Assembly (NCBI GenBank): GCA_029204225.1
Contig: CM055098.1
Coordinates: 47,493,939-47,557,938, forward strand
Reading direction: 5' to 3'
Length of the DNA: 64,000 nucleotides
DNA from: Diphasiastrum complanatum
Lineage: Eukaryota; Streptophyta; Lycopodiopsida; Lycopodiales; Lycopodiaceae
Shown: in pieces, positions 13,103 through 23,869 of the stretch
Position numbering within the stretch: position 1 is the stretch's first letter
Layout of the letters: each line of letters starts with the position of its first letter
Made by a program: the position numbers and the translations under genes
The notes under the pieces: generated by a model
Databases searched by the model: none
The model's input: the letters and a program-made list of their open reading frames with translations, nothing else
What the model was told of the DNA's origin: nothing

Positions 13103-13343
13103 ATAGTCCTTGACAAAGAGAGCTTTGTCACTTCCAATATGCTCAATTTTGTTCATCCTTGAAAGTTTGTAACTTTGTCTTGCTTCTTCAGAGATGAGAA
13201 TTCCTTGATGAGTCTCCAAATTGGGCAACTCCTCTTTTATGGCAAGGGATTGAACAAGAAGATTATCATAGTCTTTTTTTAAGCCATTAAGAATGACTTG
13301 TACTAGCTCATCTTGATTGATTGTAACACCAACACAAGCAAGC
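13103..13343 (-). mobile_element. Copia X, gag fragment (part 2 of 2)
   Basis: Minus-strand translation gives mid-gag residues (DELVQVILNGL, LVQSLAIKEELPNLE, ISEEARQ), matching the gag of C and E at the same place. It continues the gag that starts at 19613: the two parts are separated by the complete element E, whose 5-bp target duplication CAAGC (13339-13343 and 19205-19209) marks the insertion point. Element D interrupts X again at about 13103. X is the oldest layer of this stack and is broken. Confidence 0.8.
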
Positions 13344-13996
13344 TGTGAAAAACTCAGATCCAAAAGATGCTAAAGTTTCATAAAGATCTTGGCCATGGAA
13401 GTTATGCACATCTAGATTGAAAAAATGATAGAAATTGTGATGTTAAGCATACTAAACATCAACTAAACATCAAAATCTGATCATAAGCTTCCACAAACAG
13501 AAACTTGCTGTCCCTGTCCGTACTTCAGAGCCTACAACCTGCATTTCACACGTGTGAAGCCATAGCAACAAAGAAATCACAATTCTAGTGGCTAGAATGC
13601 AAGATATGAACAAAAAAGTGAGAGAGAAGAAGATGGATCTTCAAAGAGCATAACATTCATTCAATAGAATGAAAATGAGATGTGTACATACTCGTGGAGA
13701 TGGCTATTTATAGCAGCCATAGTGCCTCTTGGCCACTTGTCTTATGATAGGCTAAAATTGGGGTCCAATAGGATTCACCCATATACCTAGAAATTTGGTC
13801 AAATAGGAATGCACCAAATTATGAGCCAATAGAAGAGCTCCACACTCGACCTCCTCTAATTAATGTGACCTCAAAAGTAGTGTACACATACTTTGGGCCT
13901 CTACATACATGTATGAACCTATCTCTAACTTTTATTTGGCCATAGGCCTACAAAATCTCAAGTTAGGAAAATACTACTAGTTGACAATTTTTCACA
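13344..13996 (-). repeat. 3' LTR of element E
   Basis: 653 bp. In + orientation it begins TGTGAAAAA and ends TTTTTCACA, a perfect 9-bp inverted repeat. The minus-strand TATAAATA box is at 13705-13712, 285 bp from the LTR start. The G-box palindrome is at 13545-13558. The TGA stop of gag-pol lies within the first bases of this LTR. Confidence 0.93.
13545..13558. promoter_or_regulatory. G-box palindrome in 3' LTR of E
   Basis: Perfect TTCACACGTGTGAA with CACGTG core. It lies downstream of the LTR TATA box, so inside the transcribed leader as well as being a possible DNA site. Confidence 0.5.
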
Positions 13997-16900
13997 CTCC
14001 CTCTTCAACTAGTTTTAGCATAGATTTAGAAAGTACACCAAGACTTGTTCTATGCTTGAAAAATAAGTCCTTTCCCAATGCTTTGGTAAAGATATCAGCC
14101 ACACATTCCTTTGATGGGACATGTTCAAGCTTGATCTCTTTTGCCAACACTTGTTCTCTCACAAAATGGTAAGCCACCTCGATATGTTTGCTCCTTGCAT
14201 GGAAAACCGGATTGCTTGCTAGACTTTGGGCTGAAAGGTTGTCACAAAAGATGATTGGACTCTCTGAAAAATCCAGCAAATGAAGCTCCATAATCATCCT
14301 CTTGATCCACACCATCTCCTTTGTGCATGATGTCAAAGCTTTGTACTCGGCCTCACTAGAAGAAAGTGATATAGTTGCTTGTTTCTTCGACATCCATGAG
14401 ATAGCTCCATCACCTATGAAAATAGCATGTGCATTTATGGATTTTCTATCCATAAGGTCTCCTGCAAAATCTGAATCTGAAAAACCAAATAAGTTAGGTG
14501 ATGAGCCTCTATAAACAATGCCAAAATCTTTTGTTCCCGAGATGTATCTCAAGATCCTCTTTCCTAGTTTCCAATGTTCTATGCTAGGATCTTGCATGAA
14601 TTGGCTTAATCTACCAACACAATAAGATAAATCAGGTCTTGTGATGGTTAGATATATAAGAGAACCTATTAGCTTCCTATAGAGAGTAATGTCCTCGAAG
14701 GATCTTTCATTACCTCTTATAGTTAGCTTTACATGTGATTCCATAGGTGTATCAATAGGATTTGCATCTACCATATGAAATCTATTGAGAATAGAAATAG
14801 CATACTTCTCTTGTGAAATAAAAGTGATTTGAGAAGTTCTAATTACTTCTATTCCTAAGATATAGCTCAAAAGACCAAGATCATGCACTTCAAATTCCTT
14901 TTTTAGTGCTTTCTTGATATCTTCTATATCTTCCTTGTTCCCTCCACTTAAAATAATGTCATCCACATAAATTAGAAGGATTGTAACATCATTAGCACTA
15001 ATTCTAAAGTAAAGTGAATGATCATACTCACTCATAGTGAAGTTTTGAGAAAGTAGAAAAGAGTTAAGCCTAGCATACCAACTCCTTGGTGCTTGCTTAA
15101 GACCATACAAACTTTTTTGTAGAAAACACACATGATTAGGCTTGCTATGAGAAACATAGCTCTCGGGTTGCTCCATGTAGACTTCCTCTTCAAGATCACC
15201 ATTCAAGAAAGCATTAGAAATGTCTAATTGCCAAAGATCCCATCCATAAAGAGTTGCAAGGGAAATGATTACTCTTATGCTCACCATCTTTGCCACGGGT
15301 GCAAAGGTTTCCTCATAGTCAATGCCATGCTCTTGAGCATAACCTTTAGCCACCAACCTTGCCTTCAACTTGTTGATAGATCCATCTTGATTTGTCTTTA
15401 CCTTGAAGATCCATTTGCATCCAATTGCACTTTTGCCCTTTGGAAGCTCCACCAATCTCCATGTGTTGTTCTTCATAAGTGCTTCAAACTCAAGATCCAT
15501 TGCTTGGATCCATTCCTCTTTTTGCCTTGCTTCATCTACACATGAAGGTACATCAAAAGAAGTTAGGAAAGCATAGTTGGATCCATCCACCACTTGCTTA
15601 CCTTTGCCATCATAAGTGAGCCTTGAGGGTTTCACTTTATGCCTTGGAGTTCTCCTTGGAATTTGACTTGAAGAGGCTTCTTCAACATCCACATCCAATG
15701 TGTCATCAACTCCATTGTCATCAAGCACATTAGTTGCAACAACACCATCATCACTTGAAACAACTTTTGGAATGTTACTTTCATCAAAAATGACATCCCT
15801 ACTTGTGAACACTTTCTTGATTGAAGGAACATAAATCCTATATGCTTTGCTTACTTCACTATAACCAACAAAAATGCCCTTTCTTGAAGATGGATCCTCC
15901 TTAGTTCTATCATCAAGAGTAATGTTGAAGTAGCAAATGCATCCAAAAGTTCTTAGAAACTTGACATTAGGCTTCGTACCAAACAAAGCTTCAAAAGGGG
16001 TTTTTCCTTCCAATACAACACTTGGCCATCTATTGCATAGGAAATTTGCACACAACAAAGCATCACTCCAAAAAGGTTTAGGAAGATTAGCATTCAATCT
16101 CATTGCCTTTGCACTCTCACACAAGGTTCTATTCTTCCTCTCGGCCACTCCATTTTGTTGTGGTGTTCTTGGACATGTGTACTCCCTCTTAATCCCATGC
16201 TCATCGCAAAAGGCTTTGAATTTGTTAGAAATGTATTCACCACCATTGTCGCTCCTCAAGCATTTGATTTTGGTTGTAAATTGAGTCTCAATAGCAACTT
16301 TGAACTTGACAAACACATCAAACACCTCATCCTTGCTCTTTAGTAGATAAACCCAACAAAATCTACTAAAATCATCAATGAAAGTTACATACATCTTAGC
16401 ACCTCCATTGCTAATTGTAGTAACACCATGAATATCCGAATGCAAGAGAGAAAAAGGCATCTTAGATCTAGATATAGATCTAGTATATGGCAATCTATGT
16501 GATTTAGACAAAGCACATTCTTCACAAACATGATTCAAGCAAGTAAGAGACTTGGGAAGTCCCCTTACTACCTCCTTTTTGGCTATTACCTCCAAGGCCT
16601 TGTAGTTGAGATGTCCCATCCTTTTATGCCATACCTCTTGAATTGACATTTGTTCATTTGCCATGCATCCAACTTGGTTAGCAACAACACATGCATCAAG
16701 CTTGAACAATTTCCCTTGCCTTTTCCCTTTTGCAATGATACTACACCCCTTTTTGATCAAGCAAGCATCACCATCAAACTCAACTTTGAATCCTTTGTCA
16801 AGCATTTGGCTTACACTAAGTAAGTTCTTGGTAATGGATGGAATGAGCAAAACATCTTTCAATTCTATATTCCTATTTGTAGAAAGTGAAATAGGAATTG

Positions 16901-17942
16901 TGCCAATCCCCTTGATTGCACACTCACCATCATTTGCGGTATAGATTACCTTCCTATCACCATCAAATGTCATTAAAGATGAAAAATACTCTTTATGATA
17001 TGTCATATGAGAAGTGGCTCCACTATCAATCCACCAAGGATCAATGTCTCCATGATTAGCCAACAAGCAAGATGACATAACAAAAGCATCATTTGAAAGA
17101 AGCTCATCCCCACCCTCATCAATAGTTAGATTGGTTTGCTTTTCCCCTTGATCCCTCTTTTTCTTAAAACAATCACTAGCAAAATGCCCTTTGACTCCAC
17201 AATAGAAACATTTTAGCTTAGATCTATCCTTCTTTTTGCCAAAAGTAGAGTGCTCACCTTGGTCTTGCCCTTTAGACCAATTGCTTTTACCTTTGCCCTT
17301 GAACTTGCCTTTAGAGAACATTGCCTCCTCTTCTCCTCCTTGAGATGTAGAAGATGCTCCCACTCTTGTTTGCAACCTGAATTCTTCAGCCAACAAGACC
17401 TCTTGCAAGTCTCCAACACTTGGTAAACATTTTTGGATAGCATAACTTTGAACAAGATTAGCATGATCATCCAACAAGCCATTGAGAATCACTTGAACAA
17501 GCTCCTCATTATTTATGCCATCATTAATGCATGCTAACTCATCATTCAATGCTTTAACTCTCAAAACAAAAGCATGTCCATTCTCACTCTTCTTTTGCAT
17601 ACAAGAAAAGATTTGCCTTCTTAAAGTCAACACTCTAGAAGTAGACTTGGATTCATAAACCTTCTTCAAGGCTTCCCAAGCTTCACTAGATGATGTGCAC
17701 TTACCAACCTCTTTGATAAGCTCATTTGTCACATTCATCTTGATCATGTGAAGGGCTTTCTTTGCCCTCTTGTCATACCTCAATTGTTCTTGAGGTGCCA
17801 AAGGTCTCTCCTCCACACCTACAACAATATCCATCAACTCATTCATCTCAAGCAAAGACTCCATCCTTACTTTCCAAGTAGAATAGTTGAGGGAGGTAAG
17901 CCTATCATTGCTTTCCAACATGTAGCCTCCATTTGTAGCCAT
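13992..17942 (-). CDS. Gag-pol polyprotein of copia E (1316 aa, looks whole)
   Basis: A single frame encodes the whole copia polyprotein. Approximate residues: gag 1-240 starting MATNGGYMLES; CCHC zinc knuckle CFYCGVKGHFASDC 243-257; aspartic protease WWIDSGATSHMT about 300-312; GAG-pre-integrase about 430-480; integrase with DD35E residues near 521, 565 and 601; basic linker with TPRHKVKPSRLTY near 780; reverse transcriptase with YVDD near 992; RNase H with DSDFAGD near 1158; end VEEGV near 1316. Length is normal for single-frame plant copia. The start is the first Met after the leader and matches the starts of G and J. The last codons overlap the polypurine tract, and the stop is provided by the LTR. 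It is treated as a retroelement protein and not a host gene. Confidence 0.95.
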   Translation of the reverse strand: MATNGGYMLESNDRLTSLNYSTWKVRMESLLEMNELMDIVVGVEERPLAPQEQLRYDKRAKKALHMIKMNVTNELIKEVGKCTSSSEAWEALKKVYESKSTSRVLTLRRQIFSCMQKKSENGHAFVLRVKALNDELACINDGINNEELVQVILNGLLDDHANLVQSYAIQKCLPSVGDLQEVLLAEEFRLQTRVGASSTSQGGEEEAMFSKGKFKGKGKSNWSKGQDQGEHSTFGKKKDRSKLKCFYCGVKGHFASDCFKKKRDQGEKQTNLTIDEGGDELLSNDAFVMSSCLLANHGDIDPWWIDSGATSHMTYHKEYFSSLMTFDGDRKVIYTANDGECAIKGIGTIPISLSTNRNIELKDVLLIPSITKNLLSVSQMLDKGFKVEFDGDACLIKKGCSIIAKGKRQGKLFKLDACVVANQVGCMANEQMSIQEVWHKRMGHLNYKALEVIAKKEVVRGLPKSLTCLNHVCEECALSKSHRLPYTRSISRSKMPFSLLHSDIHGVTTISNGGAKMYVTFIDDFSRFCWVYLLKSKDEVFDVFVKFKVAIETQFTTKIKCLRSDNGGEYISNKFKAFCDEHGIKREYTCPRTPQQNGVAERKNRTLCESAKAMRLNANLPKPFWSDALLCANFLCNRWPSVVLEGKTPFEALFGTKPNVKFLRTFGCICYFNITLDDRTKEDPSSRKGIFVGYSEVSKAYRIYVPSIKKVFTSRDVIFDESNIPKVVSSDDGVVATNVLDDNGVDDTLDVDVEEASSSQIPRRTPRHKVKPSRLTYDGKGKQVVDGSNYAFLTSFDVPSCVDEARQKEEWIQAMDLEFEALMKNNTWRLVELPKGKSAIGCKWIFKVKTNQDGSINKLKARLVAKGYAQEHGIDYEETFAPVAKMVSIRVIISLATLYGWDLWQLDISNAFLNGDLEEEVYMEQPESYVSHSKPNHVCFLQKSLYGLKQAPRSWYARLNSFLLSQNFTMSEYDHSLYFRISANDVTILLIYVDDIILSGGNKEDIEDIKKALKKEFEVHDLGLLSYILGIEVIRTSQITFISQEKYAISILNRFHMVDANPIDTPMESHVKLTIRGNERSFEDITLYRKLIGSLIYLTITRPDLSYCVGRLSQFMQDPSIEHWKLGKRILRYISGTKDFGIVYRGSSPNLFGFSDSDFAGDLMDRKSINAHAIFIGDGAISWMSKKQATISLSSSEAEYKALTSCTKEMVWIKRMIMELHLLDFSESPIIFCDNLSAQSLASNPVFHARSKHIEVAYHFVREQVLAKEIKLEHVPSKECVADIFTKALGKDLFFKHRTSLGVLSKSMLKLVEEGV

Positions 17943-18539
17943 GTTGCAATGATTGATCTCTGATCTTTGACCTGTTCCAATGCACTAAGCACTCTCTTGA
18001 ATCAACAAATGAAACACAAGAAGAAATCACAAAGATTTGGAACCTAAAACCTTACTTTTTCTCTCTTTTCCTCACTTTTTCCTCAATTTTAGCCACTAGT
18101 TTTATGATTTCTTGATCAAACCAAGACCAAACCTCAATATACTTGCTTTTCCCTCACTCCTAAGATTGAAATACACTCTTGAATCATTCAGCAAACTGAA
18201 AATCAGAGGGTTACATCAATTTTGAAGTTTTTGACATGAAGAAGCAAGAAATTGAATCAAAAAACTATATGCTAGAATGGAAAACTAATAGGATCTTGTT
18301 GGATCTTGCATCTCCCTCTTTCCAAAACAATTTTTGTCTCCTTATTCTGATAAGTAGAGAGGGAATTCGTCCTACTTCAATTGAAATGCATACAAATGAT
18401 GTTTTGATCACAAAGATCCAATTTCTACACATAAATCAACAAGATTTTTAGCTAGAAACTTGATTGGAATGCTACAAAAGCAAACTCGCCCACAAATCTC
18501 TTCTAAATCTGGCAAAACCTGCACATTTGGCCGCCTAAT

Positions 18540-18551
18540 GCTCTGATACCA
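18540..18551 (-). other. Primer binding site of element E
   Basis: Minus-strand TGGTATCAGAGC immediately follows the 5' LTR. It is complementary to the 3' end of plant initiator-Met tRNA, the usual copia primer. Confidence 0.9.
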
Positions 18552-19204
18552 TGTGAAAAACTCAGATCCAAAAGATGCTAAAGTTTCATAAAGATCTTGG
18601 CCATGGAAGTTATGCACATCTAGATTGAAAAAATGATAGAAATTGTGATGTTAAGCATACTAAACATCAACTAAACATCAAAATCTGATCATAAGCTTCC
18701 ACAAACAGAAACTTGCTGTCCCTGTCCGTACTTCAGAGCCTACAACCTGCATTTCACACGTGTGAAGCCATAGCAACAAAGAAATCACAATTCTAGTGGC
18801 TAGAATGCAAGATATGAACAAAAAAGTGAGAGAGAAGAAGATGGATCTTCAAAGAGCATAACATTCATTCAATAGAATGAAAATGAGATGTGTACATACT
18901 CGTGGAGATGGCTATTTATAGCAGCCATAGTGCCTCTTGGCCACTTGTCTTATGATAGGCTAAAATTGGGGTCCAATAGGATTCACCCATATACCTAGAA
19001 ATTTGGTCAAATAGGAATGCACCAAATTATGAGCCAATAGAAGAGCTCCACACTCGACCTCCTCTAATTAATGTGACCTCAAAAGTAGTGTACACATACT
19101 TTGGGCCTCTACATACATGTATGAACCTATCTCTAACTTTTATTTGGCCATAGGCCTACAAAATCTCAAGTTAGGAAAATACTACTAGTTGACAATTTTT
19201 CACA
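18552..19204 (-). repeat. 5' LTR of element E
   Basis: 653 bp, identical by eye to 13344-13996. The minus-strand TATA box is at about 18913-18920 and the G-box palindrome at 18753-18766. It drives transcription towards lower coordinates. Target duplication CAAGC follows at 19205-19209. Confidence 0.93.
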
Positions 19205-20189
19205 CAAGCTCCCTATGAAGATCTTTTACTCTCAGAACATAATTTGATGCACTCTCCTCGCTTCTTTGAAAACTTTTAAAAATTTGATTTCTAAGAGTGA
19301 GTATTCTAGAAGTGTTCTTAGCTTTATAGATAGACTTAAGTGCATCCCAAGCTTCTTTAGAAGTGATGCAAGGTCCTATTTCTCTTAGAATCTCATTAGA
19401 GACATTCATTTTAATGAAATGTAGAGCCATTCTAGCTCTCTTCATATACTTTGGTATTTCAAGTTGTGCTTGAGGCTCCTCCTCAATACCAAGTACTATG
19501 TCCATAACATCCTGGAGTATAAGAATAGACTCCATCCTTACCTTCCATATTGAATAATTGGAGGTACTTAGTCTTTCACTTGCTTCTAGAAGATATCCTC
19601 CCATAGATGCCATAATTGTGAAGACTATTTTTGTTATTGGACAATTATATGTTTGAGCTTGTTCTAAACAGACTTGATGTTGCTACTCTCTTTCACTATA
19701 GGAATTTTCAAGAGTGTGCTACCAATCCTATGTGAAAAACTTGCAACTGTATTTGAGATAGATCTCAAATATTCCACAAAACAAGATAATCTAGATCAGT
19801 CTCTCAAAATGAATTGAGGAGTATAGACAAGTTTTGATTCTACTTTTGGCACGTGTTAGATGCTACAAAAGAAAACACTAATGATTCAAAGAAGGCTCAA
19901 AATTGTTCAATAACACCAAAATTTGACTTGATCTTCAGTTTCTTGTGTTAAATACACAAAACAATGGATTATGAATCAAACTAAATTGGATCAAATCAAA
20001 AAGTGGTCACTCGGATTTTGAACCTCTCCCTACCCTCTTTAAGAGCTTATAACTCTTGATTGACATATCAGACTGATTTGAAATCAAATGGAAAGTACAC
20101 CTTATAAGCTTTCCATCAAGCTATAACATCAATATCTTTGGACCAATTATGAAGGAAAGAAAGAGGTTTGAAAATCTCTAATTTTCACA
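19205..20189 (-). mobile_element. Copia X, LTR, leader and gag start (part 1 of 2)
   Basis: Minus strand: an LTR-like stretch (19731 to about 20189 or beyond), a leader (19614-19730), and a gag start at 19613 reading MASMGGYLLEASERL, then WKVRMESIL, HFIKMNVSNEI and AWDALKSIYKAKNTSR, matching gag of E and G. The LTR edge at 19731 is TGTGAAAAAC as in E. The far LTR edge is uncertain: one candidate is TTTTCACA near 20189, just before a palindrome GCGGAATTCCGC. The element is broken and old, and is interrupted at 19204 by E. Confidence 0.75.
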
Positions 20190-20639
20190 TGTGCGGAATT
20201 CCGCTCGTTGCCTAAGAGCTCCATCTTCACCAGTCCCCCACTATTGCAAACACCATTGGGTATTGCAAAAAAGAATAAATCCTTATTATGCAAACTATGT
20301 GTATTAGCAAAAAATTACATCAATGTCCAAAATGATTTTTTTTTTTTGTTAGATTTGAAAAGGTGTCACAAGCTTGGAATTACACCAAATTTCATGACCT
20401 TTTTTTTTTTAATGATTTTGAACTGAGAAATCAATGAAAAGAAAGATTTGGGTGGCTAGAAAAAGCCTAGCGTCGACATTTTGTATTATTGGTAGACTAG
20501 ATCTCTAAACCAAGGCGTGACTCTTATCACTACACCAAAAACAATCCAAACAGACTTTATTCCAAAGACTTCACCACATTTTTGATTAGTCTCCAAATTG
20601 CTAGTAAAAGAGGAGCACGATTCATGGATTTATCTCATA
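20190..20639. other. Unassigned spacer between X and F
   Basis: No gene recognised. It holds two short T-runs (20338 and 20401) and a CACTACACCAAAAAC word at about 20527. The minus-strand text next to that word looks weakly tRNA/SINE-like. It could include the distal part of the X LTR. Confidence 0.4.
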
Positions 20640-22042
20640 TGGTGGGATGGCAACCAGTTAGATCAGCACGTTGAGAAGATCAGAATGATCTTCGCTCAAC
20701 TCGCTGCATAAGGACAGGAGCACCAGGTCCCAGCACCACAGCAGCTGATGTACTTCATGAAATCTCTACCGACGTCCTATCAACCGCTGAGAATGCTCAT
20801 ACTGAGTCTACCAGATTGACATTTGACAAAGCAGTCAGTCTTGTCGCTGATGAGAGACTAATGAGAGACGAAGGAGAGGGAAGCAGTGATCAAGAGAAGG
20901 CTCTCTTCACGAAAGGAAAGAAGAAGAACAAAAACAAGCCAAGATTCGAGAAGACGAAATCCTCAAATAAACAATCTTCTTCCTACAATCACTGCCACAA
21001 ACCAAGCCATACGGCCAACAAATACTGGTTCAATCCAGCAATATCTTGCATGCACTGCAAGAAGAAAGGGCATTCTACATACGACTGCAGATTCAATTCA
21101 AAAAGAAAAAACAAAGCTAAAAAGACAAATGTTGCAAAGTCATCAAAGGATGCTGAAAGAGGTGACGAAGCTTTCATGATATTCGACGAAGCTTCGACAA
21201 GCTACTCTGAACACGACTATGATGTAGTAATCGATTCAGGAGCAACATCTCACATAACTTGCAACAAGAAGATCTTGATCAACTTTCACGAACTCGAAAA
21301 CGACAGAGCAATGATTCTAGGTGATGGAAGCAGACACGATGTCAAAGGCATCGGCTCTCTACAGCTACGAACATTGTCAGGCCAAGCAGAGCTGCCAGGA
21401 GCACTCTATGTGCCCTCACTCAGAAAGGATCTGCTATCTGTCTCCAAGATGGCAGATCTAGGCATTCGAGTTTTGTTAGACGGCAACACTTGTCGTATGA
21501 TCAAGAAGACGACAAACAAGTTGTTGACGGTCAGATGCAGAGAAGGAAATCTCTACCAGGCCAAAATAATCAGCAACTCTGAAAGCATATTCAATGCTTC
21601 AGAAAACGAAGATCAGCTCTGGCATAGAACACCAGTTCACTCCTGCATACACACCAGAATACAATGGTGTGGCAGAAAGAAAAAACAGGACGCTAGTCGA
21701 AGGAGCCAGATGCATGATGGCACAGGCTCAATTGCCAGGTCAATTCTGGGCCGAGGCAATAGCTGCAACTGTACACCTGCAGAACAGATCTACAACGACA
21801 ACACTGGAGAACAAAACACCATACGAAATGTGGACAGGCAAAAAGTCTGATCTATCATACGTACGAGTGTTTGGATGTGCAGCATACAAGCACATTCCAA
21901 AGGAAAAGAGAAACAAGCTCGATGACAAATCCGAACAAACAATCATGGTCGGTTACTCGAATGGAACACGTGTACAGACTCTACGATCCAACCACGAAGA
22001 AGGTTGTTTCGAACAGAGATGTGAAGTTCGACGAGTCTACAT
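20640..22042 (+). mobile_element. Ty1/copia fossil F, 5' part, broken
   Basis: A third copia group, richer in GC than its neighbours. Parts: gag (about 20640-20900), two zinc knuckles (about 20985-21100, CMHCKKKGHSTYDC being the clearer), protease VIDSGATSHITC near 21230, and the integrase end (about 21612-22030, with YNGVAERKNRTLVEGARC and KTPYEMWTGKK). The element is broken. It is interrupted at 22042 by the complete element G and resumes at 28474. The TACAT at 22038-22042 and 28474-28478 is G's target duplication. Confidence 0.85.
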
Positions 22043-22697
22043 TGTGAAAATTGTCAACATTTCCTAGCTAGTTTGAGGCCTAAATTGGCTAAAATTGTAA
22101 ATAGTTTTGGTTCTGGAGTTTTGCACGTGTGAACCAGGCCACAATGTTTTTATTTACTGTATTTTTTCAGTATGATGAAGTGTCAAACTTCATACCCTTC
22201 AAAATGAGACCATTTTCATGTATTTTGGTCATATAAGCCATTTTTAGCTATTTTTCCTATATAGGGAATATCTAGGGTCAAGTACCTTCTAGAGAGAGGA
22301 GAGAGAGTCATCTTCCTCATCCATAAATAGTAGGGAAGTCGTGGAGAACAGGTTGGAGAAACCTTTTGTATGCTTCATTGAGATCAATAGATCATTGTCA
22401 TTGTTTCTTCCTCCATTGAGAGCATTGTTGTGTGTATTGTCTTCAAGCTATTGTGTATGATCTTAGGTGCTTTCCAAAAGTGGTAGGCTGATGTATTATG
22501 GACTGTATAATGCTATTTTGGGCCGCACTTGATGTTTATGGAAGTTTCCATTTGTGATAAATGCTTTTTGATCAAGTTCTTTGCATTCTAGGTAGCATAG
22601 AATGTGTTGCCAATTCCTAGCTTATGTAGTTTGGAGTGCAAGCATTCAATCCAATGATCTTGGAGTTTAGATCCACTTAGGATCTGTATTTTTCACA
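22043..22697 (+). repeat. 5' LTR of element G
   Basis: 655 bp, TGTGAAAATT... to ...TTTTTCACA. TATATAG lies at 22258-22264, followed by a GA-rich leader (22300-22320). A G-box CACGTG lies at 22124-22129 within TTGCACGTGTGAA. Unlike E, this motif is upstream of the TATA box. Confidence 0.93.
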
Positions 22698-22709
22698 TGG
22701 TATCAGAGC
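22698..22709 (+). other. Primer binding site of element G
   Basis: TGGTATCAGAGC directly after the 5' LTR, complementary to initiator-Met tRNA. Confidence 0.92.
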
Positions 22710-23869
22710 TGGTTGGCTTCTATTTACAGTAAGTATTCCATTTTTGGTGGTATTTGGATGTTTGATCAAGTTCTAGCATGATTTTGCATTGCTTTGTTGA
22801 TCAAATCTTACTAACCTTTGTTTTGTGAGTTGAACTTGTGGATCAAAAGCATATTTCAGGTCTATTGAAGATCAGAGGCTGAAAAGAAACTATTTTGGAT
22901 CAGATCATAACACCTAATCATTTGTGATTGTGAGGCTTGTGCATATTCAATACTAACAATGTTCTTTTCAATCCTATTGTTGACAATCTCCATTCTTGGA
23001 TGAACACTCTCCTTAAGTGGATGAAACTTCTCCTTAAGTGGATGACAAATGCTCTTTTGAGTGAGTTGTAATTCTCCTAAAGGCTGAGCAAAGCTCCCAT
23101 TTGGATGAAAGATCCCCTTTTTTGGGTTAACATATTGTAAGCTCCATTGTGAAGAGCATATTGTAAAGATTGTCATCAATTTTGGCATAAATTTTGGTGT
23201 ACTTTGTTGAGCATGTAAGTAACTCTCCTTATGTAATTTGATTGGAGCATTTGCTGGAAGGTGTTAACCATTATGCAAGTGTGTTTTCAGGTTCTTAACA
23301 GGTTGAGGAACATTCTCATGTGAAGTGATCTTAGATCTACATCTAAACACCAAGATTTGACAAGATAGTGAAGCTAGTCTTGTGATTCACTAAGTGTGCT
23401 CATTCATTCACCTCTAAATCTTGTATTTATCACTTGATGGAGTTTATAAACTTTTAGAAGTGTGGTTTACATGTGGTTTTACAGGTTGAATCAATATCTT
23501 AGTGTGTTGATCATATGTTGATCAAGTTTGTTCATTACTAGGTAATCTTGGCATCCTAGTTTTGGGTATTTTCTAAGAATGCAAGTAACTCTTCACACCA
23601 TAACTTGATTTGGTCACTTGCTGGAAAGTTTGAGAGCTTAAGCAAGAGTGTGTTCAGGTTGGTTTGATTTTGTAATCCATTCTTAGTGTGTGCAAAGTGT
23701 TGCATGTGTTTCAATCTTCCTTTCTATGCTTGGAAACCATCTAGGTTCAAGATAGAAGTGTTTTAGGGTCCTAAATCTTCATAGATCTCTTTATCTATCA
23801 TTTGTTGAGAGAAAAGTGAGTGCTAAGTGCTTTAGGACAGAACCTAAAAGTTGAAGAAACATTAGAATC
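22710..23869 (+). other. Long untranslated leader of element G
   Basis: 1160 bp between primer site and gag ATG, about twice the leader of E (597 bp). No long frame on the sense strand. A doubled unit CTCCTTAAGTGGATGA occurs at about 23007-23050. It probably holds packaging and dimerisation signals (inference). Confidence 0.75.

Larger units (their letters stand above)
13344..19204 (-). mobile_element. Complete Ty1/copia element E, looks whole and young
   Basis: 5861 bp on the minus strand: 5' LTR 18552-19204, primer site 18540-18551, leader 17943-18539, one gag-pol frame 13992-17942, polypurine tract overlapping the C-terminus, 3' LTR 13344-13996. The LTRs are 653 bp each and look identical by eye. 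The target duplication CAAGC is perfect. It is inserted in gag of copia X. Identical LTRs mean a recent insertion, because both LTRs are copied from one template. No break was seen. Confidence 0.95.

Noticed and set aside
20460-20530. Minus-strand tRNA/SINE-like text
   Set aside because: Box A and box B matches are weak, no tail or duplication was seen, and it may be part of the X LTR.
20527-20545. CACTACACCAAAAAC as a CACTA-transposon end
   Set aside because: No inverted partner and no 3-bp duplication found in the window.
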